In this document: positions 8,396 through 18,311 of the stretch, piece by piece
Layout of the letters: the number at the start of each line of letters is the position of its first letter
Numbering within the stretch: the first letter of the stretch is position 1
Assembly (NCBI GenBank): GCA_947589485.1
Contig: CANQBK010000003.1
Location: 1 to 57,925 of the forward strand
Source: an uncultured Clostridia bacterium
GTDB taxonomy: Bacteria; Bacillota; Clostridia; Oscillospirales; Acutalibacteraceae
Reading direction: 5' to 3'
Length of the DNA stretch: 57,925 nt
Notes under the pieces: generated by a model
What the model was told of the DNA's origin: nothing
The model's database searches: none
The model's input: only the letters and a program-made list of their open reading frames with translations
Made by a program: the position numbers and the translations under genes

Positions 8396-9358
8396 CTAAT
8401 ATCTTTGCCTTTTTGTTTCTCCGTGTTTATCTTCTTCGCTGCCCGTGTTATAGAAACGTCCGCTTTCATCAACTGTTCCGTCGTAATATTCATCTGCGTA
8501 ATTTTTCGGTGCGTCTTTCGGGACAATCGGCTTGTAAGACATTTCTTCCAAATTTTTATCAAAAAATCCGTTGTATCCGTCCTGAGCATCGGTAAACCTT
8601 TCTTCCGTTTCAAGCGGAGCGTCGGGTTTGAGCTTGGGCTCGACCTTATACACTCCCATGTGGTAAAGCACAATTTCACAGAATCCGATAAACTGCTTTC
8701 TCATCAAAATAATTATTAATACGGCACAAACAACAGCCACGCCAAAGATACCGATAATTGCGACGCCTTTGGGTTTCATATCGCAATTTTCCACGTTTAC
8801 GGCAATACGGCAAAGACGGCTGTCGACCGTATCATAATCCTCCTTGTCCATCTTGGAAAAAGGAATCAGGTTTTCTGCGTTTCCGCGATATATATTATTG
8901 TTATAGTATTTATCGGGGTCAATTTCGTCTGACATATCATCTACGGCAGACTTAAACAATTCAGTGTACATTTCATCGTCAATATTTTCCGTTTCGCCGT
9001 CATACTCAATAGAGTAATTATTTCTGTTATCATTATACCGTCCAAGCTGTTCAATAAAAATTCCCTCATTTTTTTGCGAATCCGGGTAAAAAAGAACATA
9101 CTTACTATCCTCGGTCTTTATTACATAATAACACTTTTCATTTACAGTAACACTTCCTACAACGTCGTCTATTCTTCCGCTTAATTTTGTACCCGGGTTC
9201 GATTGCGATAAGTTGCTCACCGTCCCATATTTGGGTTCGTTTCCTAACATTCCGAATCCGATATATAACGTATAAATCATAAAAGCTAAAATCAGCATTG
9301 CCAAAATCGCTTTAAAGACCTGCCAACCGCTGGCTGCAATAAAACTGCTTCTTTTCAT
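8396..9358 (-). CDS. Uncharacterised two-helix membrane protein coupled to prfA
   Basis: 320-aa protein of unknown function. It has a transmembrane helix near residues 13-35, an extracytoplasmic or lumenal region of about 160 residues rich in D, N, Y and E, a second helix near 198-217, and an acidic cytoplasmic tail ending in a basic KRQRY. The start ATG overlaps the prfA stop codon (ATGA), so translation is coupled to release factor 1. I do not recognise the family. The topology (two anchors around one outer domain) suggests a sensor or scaffold, but no catalytic motif is visible. Confidence 0.8.
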   Translation of the reverse strand: MKRSSFIAASGWQVFKAILAMLILAFMIYTLYIGFGMLGNEPKYGTVSNLSQSNPGTKLSGRIDDVVGSVTVNEKCYYVIKTEDSKYVLFYPDSQKNEGIFIEQLGRYNDNRNNYSIEYDGETENIDDEMYTELFKSAVDDMSDEIDPDKYYNNNIYRGNAENLIPFSKMDKEDYDTVDSRLCRIAVNVENCDMKPKGVAIIGIFGVAVVCAVLIIILMRKQFIGFCEIVLYHMGVYKVEPKLKPDAPLETEERFTDAQDGYNGFFDKNLEEMSYKPIVPKDAPKNYADEYYDGTVDESGRFYNTGSEEDKHGETKRQRY

Positions 9359-10434
9359 ACTTGAAATTTCTCGCTTTCATTACTATGGGCCCTGTCAAAC
9401 GCAATAAGTGCGTCTGTTATTTCGTCAAAATTTCCGTTAAGTATATCATCTATTTTGTAAAGCGTCAAGCCTATTCTGTGGTCGGTAACTCTGCCCTGCG
9501 GATAGTTATAGGTTCTTATTCTTTCACTGCGGTCGCCTGTTCCGACTTGAATTGACCTTTCCTTGGAAATTTCACTGTTTTTACGTTCCCGTTCGGCTTT
9601 TAAAAGGCGGGACCTTAATACCCTCATTGCCTTATCCTTGTTTTTGTATTGGCTCCTCTCATCTTGACATTCCACAACCAACCCTGTCGGCAAATGTGTA
9701 ATTCTTATGGCGGATTCCGTTTTGTTTATATGCTGTCCTCCTGCGCCGCTTGAACGGTAGGTATCTATTTTTAAATCGGCGGGATTTATATTGACCTCAA
9801 CCTCCTCCGCCTCAGGCAGCACGGCAACCGTCACCGTAGACGTATGTATTCTTCCCTGCGTTTCGGTTTCCGGTACACGCTGCACCCTGTGTACGCCGCT
9901 CTCATATTTTAATCGAGAGTAAGCGCCGTCGCCGGTAACCATAAAGGAAATCTCCTTAAATCCGCCAAGCTCGGTTTCGTTCGCATTAATTATCTCCGTT
10001 TTATAGTTGTGCTTTACCGCATACATACTGTACATTCTGTACAATACGGCGGCAAAAAGTGCAGCCTCCTCGCCTCCCGCACCTCCTCTTATTTCCACGA
10101 TAACATTTCTGTCGTCATTTGGGTCTTTTGGCAGAAGAAGCTCTTTAAGCTCCGAAGCAGTTTGTTCTTTCCTTTTTCTTATTTCCGCCAGCTCCTCCGA
10201 GAGCATAGCGTTCAGTTCTTTGTCCGAGCCGCTCTCATAAAGCAGCTTTTTTGTTTCGTCCTCGTCGGAAAGCTCTTTTTTGTATTCACGGTATTTAAGA
10301 GCGACCGGCTCGACGGATTTATATTCTTTCATAGTTTCGGTGTAAAGCGTCGGCGACGACATAACAGACGGGTCGCACAGCTTTTCCGAAAGCTCCTCAT
10401 ATCGTTTTAAAAAAACTTCAATCTTTTCAAACAT
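9355..10434 (-). CDS. prfA: Peptide chain release factor 1
   Basis: RF1 recognises UAA and UAG stop codons and triggers peptidyl-tRNA hydrolysis. The GGQ motif is at residues 232-234 ([11 protein letters not shown]) and the RF1-type PxT codon-recognition motif reads PET at 188-190. That distinguishes it from RF2 (SPF). Length from ATG 10434 is 359 aa, normal for RF1; GGGAG precedes this ATG. The frame continues upstream to 10530, but that extension is basic and unlike RF1. No prmC follows; the downstream gene is an unknown membrane protein joined by a 4-bp overlap. Confidence 0.96.
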   Translation of the reverse strand: MFEKIEVFLKRYEELSEKLCDPSVMSSPTLYTETMKEYKSVEPVALKYREYKKELSDEDETKKLLYESGSDKELNAMLSEELAEIRKRKEQTASELKELLLPKDPNDDRNVIVEIRGGAGGEEAALFAAVLYRMYSMYAVKHNYKTEIINANETELGGFKEISFMVTGDGAYSRLKYESGVHRVQRVPETETQGRIHTSTVTVAVLPEAEEVEVNINPADLKIDTYRSSGAGGQHINKTESAIRITHLPTGLVVECQDERSQYKNKDKAMRVLRSRLLKAERERKNSEISKERSIQVGTGDRSERIRTYNYPQGRVTDHRIGLTLYKIDDILNGNFDEITDALIAFDRAHSNESEKFQV

Positions 10435-10487
10435 ATTTTTCTCCCAATTTTTATGGAAACCGATTTTACACGGCGGCTGCTGTTTTC

Positions 10488-10715
10488 TTAAACATCTGTC
10501 GGCGCAGTTTTTCCGCCCGTGCCGTCCCATTCTTTCCTTATAACCTTTCGTATATTTTTTTCAGCTTTTGCACGGGGTATCATAACCTCACGACCGCATA
10601 CGGTACAACGAATTTTAAAGTCCATACCCACGCGCAAAACATCAAACGTCTTATTGTTTTTTCCGCACGGATGCGGCTTTTTCATTTCTATAACATCACC
10701 AACACGAATATCCAT
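10488..10715 (-). CDS. DUF951 domain protein
   Basis: 75-aa protein of the DUF951 family, common in Firmicutes. It has the family start [18 protein letters not shown], a CxxC pair in [11 protein letters not shown], and a basic C-terminal region. One further cysteine lies in HPCGKN, so a small metal-binding or RNA-binding role is possible; function is unknown. It lies about 53 bp upstream of prfA in the same direction and may be cotranscribed. Confidence 0.85.
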   Translation of the reverse strand: MDIRVGDVIEMKKPHPCGKNNKTFDVLRVGMDFKIRCTVCGREVMIPRAKAEKNIRKVIRKEWDGTGGKTAPTDV

Positions 10716-10828
10716 ACGATCCTCCGCAAAACTGCTTTGGCAGCTATTTTTTCAGTAACTGCAAACATTATAACACTCAAACAAATTTTTTACAAATAAT
10801 TATTAAAAGAAAAAAACAAATTTATGTC

Positions 10829-10857
10829 TTGTATAATCTATAATATTGTGTTATACT
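10829..10857 (+). promoter_or_regulatory. Promoter of tRNA-Arg
   Basis: TTGTAT (10829-10834) and TATACT (10852-10857) are separated by 17 bp, placing transcription start a few bases before the mature tRNA 5' end at 10869. Confidence 0.65.
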
Positions 10858-10868
10858 TACTAAAGTAT

Positions 10869-10942
10869 CTGCCCGTAGCACAATTGGATAATGCATCAGA
10901 CTCCGACTCTGAAGATTGAGGGTTCAAATCCCCCCGGGCAGG
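10869..10942 (+). tRNA. tRNA-Arg (anticodon CCG)
   Basis: A complete 74-nt cloverleaf: acceptor stem CTGCCCG/CGGGCAG (7 perfect pairs), D arm, anticodon stem TCAGA/TCTGA with loop CTCCGAC and anticodon CCG at 10903-10905, 5-nt variable loop, T arm with loop TTCAAAT, and discriminator G. It would read CGG codons. The 3' CCA is not encoded. The T stem has one A-C mismatch (GAGGG against CCCCC) and the D stem has a terminal C-A mismatch. Confidence 0.95.
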
Positions 10943-10963
10943 CTCAGTCGGAACCGAGTTTTT
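10943..10963 (+). terminator. Weak terminator after tRNA-Arg
   Basis: CTC...GAG pairs form a short imperfect hairpin directly behind the tRNA and are followed by TTTTT (10959-10963). The stem is poor, so the call relies on position and the U-tract. Confidence 0.4.
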
Positions 10964-11064
10964 CCCGTTTCCGTTAAAATCCATAAAACGGTTTAATGAG
11001 ATCCGCACCAAATGCGTCCGTACTTTTCGGGCGTATTTTTTTGTCAAAAACACAATAAAATAAA

Positions 11065-11123
11065 ACAAATACCTTGTACCCGATTTATGTTCAAAACATA
11101 CCGAAAGGGTACAAGGTATTTGT
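11065..11123 (-). terminator. Long two-tier hairpin between tRNA-Arg and rpoD
   Basis: A perfect 17-bp inverted repeat (11065-11081 with 11107-11123) encloses a second perfect 6-bp hairpin with a CAA triloop (11086-11100). On the minus strand it is followed by a T-rich tract, so it can act as a second terminator behind rpoD. It is much longer than most intrinsic terminators here and has low GC. Confidence 0.55.
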
Positions 11124-11130
11124 AAATTAC

Positions 11131-11162
11131 GCCCTCCGCCGAACGAAGATACAGCGGAGGGC
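11131..11162 (-). terminator. GC-rich hairpin terminating rpoD
   Basis: Perfect 9-bp stem GCCCTCCGC/GCGGAGGGC with a 14-nt loop, 15 bp past the rpoD stop codon. The following minus-strand sequence has only a short T-run, so termination may need the second hairpin as well. Confidence 0.6.
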
Positions 11163-11176
11163 ATTACACATAAAAA

Positions 11177-12292
11177 TCAATCCAAAAAATCTTTTAGCTT
11201 TTTGCTTCTGCTTGGGTGGCGCAGCTTTCGCAGTGCCTTTGCCTCAATTTGTCTTATACGTTCCCTTGTTACGTTAAATACCTCTCCGACTTCTTCAAGC
11301 GTTCTTGAACGTCCGTCCTCTAATCCGAAACGGAGTTTAAGAACACTTTCCTCTCTCGGAGTCAACGTGGAAAGAACGTCGCCGAGTTGTTCCTTTAAAA
11401 GGGTGTGCGACGCCGCATCTTGCGGTGCGGGCGCATCGTCGTCAGGAATAAAATCACCGAGGTGGCTGTCCTCCTCCTCGCCTATCGGGGTTTCGAGCGA
11501 TACAGGCTCCTGAGCAACCCGCATTATCTCTCGCACCTTGTCCGTAGGCATATTAAGTACCGCCGAAATTTCCTCGGCAGTAGGCTCGTGTCCGTTTTGG
11601 TGAAGAAGCTGGCTCGATACCTTTTTAACTTTATTTATGGTTTCAACCATGTGTACGGGTATCCTTATGGTCCTTGCTTGGTCCGCTATTGCACGGGTAA
11701 TAGCCTGACGTATCCACCACGTTGCGTAAGTGGAAAATTTAAAGCCTTTTGTGTAGTCAAACTTTTCAACCGCCTTAATAAGACCGAGGTTACCCTCCTG
11801 TATCAGGTCAAGGAACTGCATACCTCTGCCGAGGTACCTTTTGGCTATGCTTACCACAAGCCTTAAATTTGCCTCCGACAAACGTTTTTTTGCCGCAACA
11901 TCGCCGTCCGCTATTCTTATTGCAAGGTCAAGCTCCTCGTCGGGGCTGAGCAGCGGTACACGTCCTATTTCTTTCAAATATATTTTTATAGGATCATCAA
12001 TCGAAATATTTTCGACGGGCGGTTCCTCGTCTGAATCATCGACCGCCGAAGCCCCGTCGCCTGACATTGACGAAAGCTGTACATCGTCAAGTATAATATC
12101 ATCAAGAGTTTCTACGATTTCAACACCGTTTGTTTCAAGCGCATCGTAAAATTTTTCAAGCTGTTCGGGATCAATGTCCATCTCCCCGATTGCATCGAGT
12201 ATTTCCTTGTTTGTAAGCTGCCCCTTGGATTTTCCCAGCTCCATAAGATCTTTCAAAACCGTCTTTCTGTCGGGCTGCTGTGATGCTACCAT
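11177..12292 (-). CDS. rpoD: RNA polymerase primary sigma factor SigA/RpoD
   Basis: Housekeeping sigma-70 factor, 371 aa. The order is an N-terminal region 1.1-like acidic domain, region 1.2 around [17 protein letters not shown], region 2 (core binding and -10 recognition) with [16 protein letters not shown], region 3 with [16 protein letters not shown], and region 4.2 with [20 protein letters not shown] for -35 recognition. AGGAGG precedes the ATG. It lies 15 bp behind dnaG in the conserved dgt-dnaG-rpoD operon. The many TTGACA/TATAAT promoters in the window fit this factor. Confidence 0.97.
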   Translation of the reverse strand: MVASQQPDRKTVLKDLMELGKSKGQLTNKEILDAIGEMDIDPEQLEKFYDALETNGVEIVETLDDIILDDVQLSSMSGDGASAVDDSDEEPPVENISIDDPIKIYLKEIGRVPLLSPDEELDLAIRIADGDVAAKKRLSEANLRLVVSIAKRYLGRGMQFLDLIQEGNLGLIKAVEKFDYTKGFKFSTYATWWIRQAITRAIADQARTIRIPVHMVETINKVKKVSSQLLHQNGHEPTAEEISAVLNMPTDKVREIMRVAQEPVSLETPIGEEEDSHLGDFIPDDDAPAPQDAASHTLLKEQLGDVLSTLTPREESVLKLRFGLEDGRSRTLEEVGEVFNVTRERIRQIEAKALRKLRHPSRSKKLKDFLD

Positions 12293-12306
12293 AAAAATTC
12301 CTCCTG

Positions 12307-14073
12307 TTATTTCTTTTTTTCCTTCAGCTTTTGCAGCTTTTTCATCAGCGTCGTTGTGTCCGCCTGCGCTATCTCTTCAGGAGTCATTTTGTCGTTCTCC
12401 TCTTCAAGCACAAGCAAACAGTCTTTTGCTGTTCGGTCGGGATCGTTTTCACGGGGATGAGCCGCAAGTATCTTTGCGATTTGGCTTATCTCATCATTTG
12501 AAAATTCCCCCGATATATCTGTCAGCGTAAAATTTCCGCCGTTTTCGGAGTGTTTTTTTAATATTTCATATACCTTACGGTTAAACGAGGTTACAAATTG
12601 ATTCGGTCGGACGTTTAAAAATATTTTATCCGCAACGTCCGGATGCAGCATAACAAGTGCTATCAAAGTTTCCTCGGCATTTGCCGCTCTTAAATTGTAA
12701 AATTTCTCGCTGTTAACCTTGTCGTATCTTGCCAACATACTGTCCTGTATTTCCCGCTGTCTTTTTATTCTGTCCTTGCGGGTGTTCTTCTGCATAAAGC
12801 GCAGCATTTGGTTTTTTATAGCGGATTTTTCCGCCCCCAGTTCTTCCGAAAGCTGTGACAAATAAGCGTCCTGTTCAATGCTGCTGTCAAGCTCCGCAAT
12901 AATCCTTGACGCCTCGGTAAGATATTCCACACGCTGTTCGGTAATATCGGTATCGTATTTTTTTCTTAAATCCCCAAGTCTGAAATCAACGTCGTTACCG
13001 CTTTTATCAAGAAGCATACGGAACCTTGCCGGTCCCTGCTCACCGTGTGTCCTTATATACTCGTCGGGGTCCTTTCCGTCGGGAACGTTAAGGATTTTTA
13101 TTTTCAAACCGGCGTCTCTCAAAATGGGGATAGCCCTTTCGGTCGCCTTACGTCCGGCGTCGTCCGAATCGTAACAAACGGCAACGGTTTCGCAATACTT
13201 TTTCATAAGCATTGCCTGCTCCTGAGTAAGAGCGGTACCGAGAGTTGCTACGGCATTTTCTATGCCTGCCTGATGCAAAGCTATAACGTCCATATATCCC
13301 TCTACAAGGATAAGCGTACCGAAAGATTTCTTTTTGGCAAAGCCGAGCGCAAACAGGTTACGGCTTTTATTGAAAACGGGCGTATCCGAGGTATTAAGGT
13401 ATTTCGGTTTTATATCGGACATAACTCGTCCGCCGAATGCTATAACATTGCCCCTCAAATCCATTATCGGGAACATAACCCTGTCGGAAAATCTGTCAAA
13501 CGCATAACCCCTTTGCGACTGCTTTGCAAGATTGGCCTGAATAAGCTCTTGGGCGGTAAAGCCCTTGTTCCTCAAATAATTTACAAGCTCATACCTTGAT
13601 TGTGGCGAATATCCCAAACCAAAATGAATAATTGTTTTTTCGCTTAAATTTCTTTTTCTCAAATATTCAAGCGCCCTTTCCCCGTTGGGGGTATAAAGCT
13701 GTTTGTGGTAAAATCGAGCTGCCTCTCGGTTGGCTTCGTATATCCTGTTTTTAAGGTTTGTAATGCCCCTGTCGCCGTAATCCTCCGGCATAGACATACC
13801 CGCCTTTTGGGCAAGAAATTTTACCGCGTCAACATAGTCGAGATTTTCAGCACGCTTAATGAATGTTATCACATCGCCTCCCGCGCCGCAGCCAAAGCAA
13901 TGGAAAAAGCCGTTTTCCTCCGACACGTTAAACGAGGGTGTTTTTTCATTATGGAACGGACAAAGCCCTACCATATTCCTACCTACTTTTTTCAGGTTCA
14001 CATAGGACGAAATAACGTCAACAATATCCGTCCTGATTTTCAGCTCCTGTATAAATTCTTCGGATATAGGCAC
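12307..14073 (-). CDS. dnaG: DNA primase
   Basis: DnaG synthesises RNA primers for replication. The CHC2 zinc finger is at about residues 38-62 (C38, H41, C59, C62). The catalytic TOPRIM core contains [15 protein letters not shown] and the acidic [11 protein letters not shown] motif. A helicase-binding C-terminal region follows; total 588 aa. The frame opens at GTG 14079, but GGAGG almost touches it; GTG at 14073 has 7-nt spacing and yields the usual [12 protein letters not shown] start. It lies between dgt and rpoD, the standard Firmicute arrangement. Confidence 0.96.
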   Translation of the reverse strand: MPISEEFIQELKIRTDIVDVISSYVNLKKVGRNMVGLCPFHNEKTPSFNVSEENGFFHCFGCGAGGDVITFIKRAENLDYVDAVKFLAQKAGMSMPEDYGDRGITNLKNRIYEANREAARFYHKQLYTPNGERALEYLRKRNLSEKTIIHFGLGYSPQSRYELVNYLRNKGFTAQELIQANLAKQSQRGYAFDRFSDRVMFPIMDLRGNVIAFGGRVMSDIKPKYLNTSDTPVFNKSRNLFALGFAKKKSFGTLILVEGYMDVIALHQAGIENAVATLGTALTQEQAMLMKKYCETVAVCYDSDDAGRKATERAIPILRDAGLKIKILNVPDGKDPDEYIRTHGEQGPARFRMLLDKSGNDVDFRLGDLRKKYDTDITEQRVEYLTEASRIIAELDSSIEQDAYLSQLSEELGAEKSAIKNQMLRFMQKNTRKDRIKRQREIQDSMLARYDKVNSEKFYNLRAANAEETLIALVMLHPDVADKIFLNVRPNQFVTSFNRKVYEILKKHSENGGNFTLTDISGEFSNDEISQIAKILAAHPRENDPDRTAKDCLLVLEEENDKMTPEEIAQADTTTLMKKLQKLKEKKK

Positions 14074-14141
14074 CGACACACCTCCCTTTTTTTAAACTCC
14101 GCAAAAAGCACCGTACCTTATATTTTGCGAAATTTTAGAAT

Positions 14142-15149
14142 TTATTTAATTTGCAGCGTCCACGAATGGGGAATAAATATGGAGTTGAATTTTTCCACGG
14201 CATACTGGTCGGTCATTCCCGCAAGGTAGTCGCATACCGCCCTTTGCAGCGAATACGAGTCAGCCACACGTTTAATTTCCTGAGGCAAACGCTCCGGGTG
14301 TTTAACAAAATAATCGTACATAAGCTCCATAAAATTCGGGACCTTTTTTTCCTCGTGCTTTGCGTAATCGTTTGAATAAACACTGTCGTACATAAATTTA
14401 TAAAGGCTGTCAAACGCCTCCGTTACATCTGGAGCCATTGCAAGTACGCCGCCTTGAGTATTCGTAATTACCGATATGACCAAAGTGTTTATGCGTTCCG
14501 TTGTGGTCCTGCCCAAAACGTCGGTTATGTCGTCGGGAATATCGCTGTCCTTAATTACAGTCGCGCGCACCGCGTCATCAATATCGTGATTTATGTATGC
14601 TATACGGTCGGCAAGACGGACGAGCCTGCCCTCAAGCGTATCGGCTTCTTTGCCCCTTGTGTGGCACAAAATGCCGTTTCGGGTTTCGTATGTAAGATTC
14701 AGACCGCAGCCGTCTTTTTCAAGAACATCAACAGTTCTGAGGCTTTGTTCGTAATGGTGAAACCCTCCCGGAAAAATATCGTTAAGCGCTCTTTCGCCTG
14801 CGTGACCAAACGGCGTATGACCCAAATCGTGTCCGAGCGATATTGCCTCGGTCAAATCCTCGTTAAGTCTTAACGCCCTTGCAATCGTCCTCGCAATTTG
14901 AGATACCTCAAGCGTATGTGTAAGTCTTGTACGATAATGGTCGCCTTCGGGCGACAAAAACACCTGTGTCTTGTGTTTAAGACGTCGGAAAGACTTGCTG
15001 TGTATAATCCTATCTCTGTCACGCTGAAAATCTGTTCGGATAGGGCATTTTTCCTCAATGCGCTCACGTCCCCGTGAATTTACCGACAAACAAGCATACT
15101 GAGATAAAATCTGTTTTTCCGTTTGCTCAATGCGTTCTCTGATAAACAT
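14142..15149 (-). CDS. dgt: Deoxyguanosinetriphosphate triphosphohydrolase-like protein
   Basis: HD-domain dNTP triphosphohydrolase (335 aa) that removes triphosphate from dNTPs. Family blocks: RDRDRIIHSKSFRRLKHKTQ near the N-terminus, then RTRLTHTLEVSQIARTIAR and SLGHDLGHTPFGHAGE carrying the HD metal site. GGGGGTG precedes the ATG. As in many Clostridia it heads the operon with dnaG and rpoD (68 bp to dnaG). Substrate range cannot be read from sequence. Confidence 0.93.
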   Translation of the reverse strand: MFIRERIEQTEKQILSQYACLSVNSRGRERIEEKCPIRTDFQRDRDRIIHSKSFRRLKHKTQVFLSPEGDHYRTRLTHTLEVSQIARTIARALRLNEDLTEAISLGHDLGHTPFGHAGERALNDIFPGGFHHYEQSLRTVDVLEKDGCGLNLTYETRNGILCHTRGKEADTLEGRLVRLADRIAYINHDIDDAVRATVIKDSDIPDDITDVLGRTTTERINTLVISVITNTQGGVLAMAPDVTEAFDSLYKFMYDSVYSNDYAKHEEKKVPNFMELMYDYFVKHPERLPQEIKRVADSYSLQRAVCDYLAGMTDQYAVEKFNSIFIPHSWTLQIK

Positions 15150-15245
15150 AATTTCACCCCCGTAAAATTCTTTCTGATAATATATACGCAGAGTACGGTC
15201 AAAACACCTTTATTTTTTTTTAAATTATGTTTGTTGATAAATTTA

Positions 15246-15908
15246 TTATTTCTTTGCCAAATCATAGCTGTTATCTACAAGACGGTAAATTTTGTCAAGC
15301 GGTACGCTCCCGTCAAGACAAACCGTTATCCACGTTCGTTTGTTCATGTGGTAACCGGGGAAAACCGTCTTTCCGTCAACCGTTTTCGGACTGTCCTCTT
15401 TTTTTATATGGAGGTCAAGTATACACACTGTTTCATCGGAATCGAATCCCAATTTTCTTTTGCTTACATACATAAAAAGTGCATACCACTTTTTTGTTTC
15501 CGTATTCCGTATCACCGCCGAGTCAGGCGACTTTTCCCACAAAAATTCAAGACTGCCGCCGTATTGTTTTTTTATATAGGATAAAACCGCCTTGACGTGT
15601 TCTTCCCGAAAAGCAATCGGCTCACAGCATTTGCTTTTTATATCATTGAGTACGGACTCATACTCATTTCTGATTTTTCCGACGTAAGCACCCTCACTTT
15701 CCGTAAAGTGTAGAACATATTCGTCATTTGTATCCTTATCAATCAGTTCGGTAAAAATTTTTCCTCCGCCGTCAACGGTCACAGACAGCACAAACTGTCC
15801 GTCTGCAATTTCCGCAGAATATTTAAACATACCGTCCGTTTCGTTAAAGCCGTATTTTTTCAGTTTATCAAAAACAACGGTACTGCCGTCGAATTTCACA
15901 ACAGGCAT
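15246..15908 (-). CDS. MmcQ/YjbR family protein
   Basis: 220-aa protein. Its C-terminal half (about 105-220) matches the MmcQ/YjbR fold: PDSAVIRNTETKKWYALFMY, a LHIKKED segment, FPGYHMNKRTWITVCLDG and a final helix DKIYRLVDNSYDLAKK. The N-terminal 100 residues form a separate beta-rich domain with no motif I know. The family has a CyaY-like fold and unclear function, possibly nucleic-acid binding. A second MmcQ domain occurs in this window at 26841-27752, there fused to an acetyltransferase. AGGAGGG precedes the ATG. Confidence 0.85.
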   Translation of the reverse strand: MPVVKFDGSTVVFDKLKKYGFNETDGMFKYSAEIADGQFVLSVTVDGGGKIFTELIDKDTNDEYVLHFTESEGAYVGKIRNEYESVLNDIKSKCCEPIAFREEHVKAVLSYIKKQYGGSLEFLWEKSPDSAVIRNTETKKWYALFMYVSKRKLGFDSDETVCILDLHIKKEDSPKTVDGKTVFPGYHMNKRTWITVCLDGSVPLDKIYRLVDNSYDLAKK

Positions 15909-15939
15909 AAAATATCCCTCCTCGGACTTTCGATTCGTT

Positions 15940-16563
15940 TTAGTCTAAATTGTAAAACCGTTCCCCGACAATTTCCGTTGTAACTTCTCCGCACATAGCG
16001 TCCGCAAGCTGTTTTTGGAATAACTCGAATCCCTGCTTCGGGATATGGTACTCAATAACCACAATATCCGAAAAGTCCGTATTGTCTGTCACACCGCCGT
16101 TTGAGGATATAAGCCCCGAAATTTTTCCGTACCTATTGTAATCGCACTTTAGAACAGCATTGTAACAGCTCTGCATCGTAATTATCCTTCCCGATTCAAG
16201 GGCGATTTTTGCGCCGTGCGTATAAGCTCTTACCAAGCCGCCGGTCCCCAAAAGTATACCGCCGAAATACCTTGTAACAACCACGGCGGTATCGGTAACG
16301 CCGGATTTAAGTATAACGTCAAGTACGGGTACGCCGGCTGTTCCGTGCGGTTCCCCGTCGTCGGAATATCTTTTTACCTGACCGTCACGAAGAACATAGG
16401 CATATACATTGTGTTTTGCGTCCCAATGTACCCTTCGTTTTTCGTTGATAAATTCAAGCGCTTCTTTTTCCGAGGCAACGGGTTTGGAGTACCCTATAAA
16501 CCTTGAACGCTGTTCCACAAACTCGTTATGTCCGGCTTTTTCGATTGTCTTGTATGAAAGCAC
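15940..16563 (-). CDS. yigZ: YigZ/IMPACT family protein
   Basis: Member of the YigZ/YvyE family related to eukaryotic IMPACT, 207 aa. Diagnostic blocks are VEQRSRFIGYSKPV, the RYSDDGEPHGTAGVPVLD motif, VVVTRYFGGILLGTGGLVRAY, and a C-terminal DUF1949-like domain (about 135-200). The frame opens at ATG 16593; GTG at 16563 has GGGGTG at 5-nt spacing and gives the usual family start, so it is used. Role is probably translation-related but unproven. Confidence 0.92.
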   Translation of the reverse strand: MLSYKTIEKAGHNEFVEQRSRFIGYSKPVASEKEALEFINEKRRVHWDAKHNVYAYVLRDGQVKRYSDDGEPHGTAGVPVLDVILKSGVTDTAVVVTRYFGGILLGTGGLVRAYTHGAKIALESGRIITMQSCYNAVLKCDYNRYGKISGLISSNGGVTDNTDFSDIVVIEYHIPKQGFELFQKQLADAMCGEVTTEIVGERFYNLD

Positions 16564-16621
16564 AAAATCACCCCGCTTATTGTCATAAAACACCGACGCT
16601 TAAAGCTAACGGCATACCGAA

Positions 16622-16656
16622 AGAAAAACGGCGATACACAAAGAGTGTGTACCGCC
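16622..16656 (-). terminator. Terminator of rpmE
   Basis: On the minus strand an 11-bp stem (GGCGGTACACA... ending in CGCC, including one G-U pair) is followed by GTTTTTCTTT. It starts 25 bp past the rpmE stop codon. Confidence 0.8.
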
Positions 16657-16680
16657 TTAACCTTATAGGTTAATTGCATT

Positions 16681-16884
16681 TTATTTGCCCATACCGTAAC
16701 GTCTTTTAAACTTATCAACACGTCCGCCGGTATCAACGAGCTTTTGTCTGCCTGTAAAGAAAGGATGACATTTTGAGCAAATTTCAACATGAATGTCATT
16801 TTTCGTTGAACCTGTTTCGATTACATTACCGCAGGCACAAGTAATGGTCGTCTGTCGGTAATTCGGATGAATATTCTCCTTCAT
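16681..16884 (-). CDS. rpmE: 50S ribosomal protein L31 (zinc form)
   Basis: 67-aa ribosomal protein L31 of the C+ type. Zinc ligands C16, C18, C36 and C39 are intact (TCACGN and CSKCH). The family start [12 protein letters not shown] and the basic end [12 protein letters not shown] are typical. In Bacilli this zinc-containing L31 is replaced by a zinc-free paralogue under zinc starvation; no paralogue is seen here. GAGGTG precedes the ATG, and the gene has its own strong promoter and terminator. Confidence 0.97.
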   Translation of the reverse strand: MKENIHPNYRQTTITCACGNVIETGSTKNDIHVEICSKCHPFFTGRQKLVDTGGRVDKFKRRYGMGK

Positions 16885-16924
16885 TATGGATTCACCTCTT
16901 TCGTTTCTGCCGAATAACGTTTAT

Positions 16925-16953
16925 ATTATAACATACAAGCCGTATAATTGCAA
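16925..16953 (-). promoter_or_regulatory. Promoter of rpmE
   Basis: On the minus strand TTGCAA (plus 16948-16953) and a perfect TATAAT (plus 16925-16930) are spaced by 17 bp, about 40 bp upstream of the start codon. Confidence 0.75.
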
Positions 16954-17024
16954 GGATAATTTATAATTTTCGTAAAATTAATATTTTATTTGTCAGTTTA
17001 CCCGAAATATTTGACACATAAGTA

Positions 17025-18284
17025 TCAATTTGCCTTTATTGAGCGGGTATCTTTTTGCAGTTCAAAGGTTTCGTCATTTGCATCGGCTGTTGTTTGAGAT
17101 GTTTTCTTTGACTTTTTCCTGTCGCTAAGAACCAACTTCAAAAGTATAGGAGTAATTATCGTGGTAACGATTACCACAAGGACAATTGCGGGGAACAGCT
17201 TGGGGTCGATAAGCCCTGCCGCCGCACCTTTCTGAGCAACAATAAGAGCGACCTCTCCGCGGGACACCATACCTATTCCTATGGCAAGCGAATCCCTGTT
17301 GTTGAATTTGCATATCTTTGCTCCAAGACCGCATCCGACAATTTTTGACAAAATCGCAACAACAAGCAATACAAGAGAGAAAATTATTATTTGACTGTCC
17401 ATTCCGTCAAGCACCGTGGCTATGCCTATGCTTGCAAAAAATACGGGCGAGAAAAACAGATAAGACGCCGTGCTTACCTTTTTGTCAATATACTCGTGCG
17501 ACGAGTAATTGCAAAGAATAAGTCCCGCAAAATATGCGCCCGTAATATCCGCCACACCAAAGAAATATTCAGCGCAGAACGACATTATAAACGCAAAGGC
17601 TAAACCGAAAATTACAATCCTGTGCTTTTTCTCGTAATATTTTTTAGGAATCTTTGACAGGAGCTTTACGATAACCGCGCATACGACCACAAATATAAAG
17701 AACAAGCCTATTTTTACAATCGACTCAACGGGATTAACGTTTTTGTCCTGAAGTCCTATAACAAGGGTAAGAACAATTATACCTATAATATCGTCAATTA
17801 TCGCCGCTCCGAGAATTGCCGTTCCCATTTTTGTTTTCAGCTTTCCAAGCTCGCGAAGTGTTTCGACCGTTATGCTTACAGACGTTGCCATAAGTACGAC
17901 GCCGACAAAAATTGATTTTATATCCCAAAAATTTCCGCCCATAAACAAGCTGAATGTTACGGCGCCTCCAATCATCGGCAGTATAACGCCTATCAGTGCT
18001 ATTACCAGCGACGCCGCCCCTGTTTTTTTCAGCTCGCTAAAATCCGTATCTATTCCCGCAAGGAACATAAGCATTATTACACCGATTTCGGCGGTTTTGG
18101 TAATAAAATCTCCGCCCTGTACAAGGTTAAGGCATGAGGGTCCGACAATCAGACCCGCAAGCAGTGCGCCGACAACCTGCGGCATATTCACCTTTCTTGA
18201 CAAAAGACCCAAAAATTTGGTTGACGCAAGAAGTATTGTCAACACCAACAAATAGGTATAGGTACCAAACGTACTTTCATTCAT
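17025..18284 (-). CDS. CPA2 family cation:proton antiporter
   Basis: 419-aa integral membrane protein with about 12-13 hydrophobic helices and a charged C-terminal tail (about 385-419). The sequence VNMPQVVGALLAGLIVGPS and the paired LGAAIIDDIIGIIVLTLV (the conserved acidic pair in the middle of the transport core) identify the monovalent cation:proton antiporter-2 family (NapA/KefB type). There is no TrkA-N (RCK) domain, so it resembles NapA rather than full-length Kef. Ion (Na+ or K+) is not readable. AGAGGAAGG precedes the ATG. It is 27 bp behind the RlmI-like gene. Confidence 0.92.
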   Translation of the reverse strand: MNESTFGTYTYLLVLTILLASTKFLGLLSRKVNMPQVVGALLAGLIVGPSCLNLVQGGDFITKTAEIGVIMLMFLAGIDTDFSELKKTGAASLVIALIGVILPMIGGAVTFSLFMGGNFWDIKSIFVGVVLMATSVSITVETLRELGKLKTKMGTAILGAAIIDDIIGIIVLTLVIGLQDKNVNPVESIVKIGLFFIFVVVCAVIVKLLSKIPKKYYEKKHRIVIFGLAFAFIMSFCAEYFFGVADITGAYFAGLILCNYSSHEYIDKKVSTASYLFFSPVFFASIGIATVLDGMDSQIIIFSLVLLVVAILSKIVGCGLGAKICKFNNRDSLAIGIGMVSRGEVALIVAQKGAAAGLIDPKLFPAIVLVVIVTTIITPILLKLVLSDRKKSKKTSQTTADANDETFELQKDTRSIKAN

Positions 18285-18311
18285 TACAAAGCCTTCCTCT
18301 CTTTTAAAAAA

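Noticed and set aside
10838..11164. Minus-strand open frame across tRNA-Arg and the rpoD terminators
   Set aside because: It crosses a tRNA gene and two terminator hairpins and has no recognisable domain.
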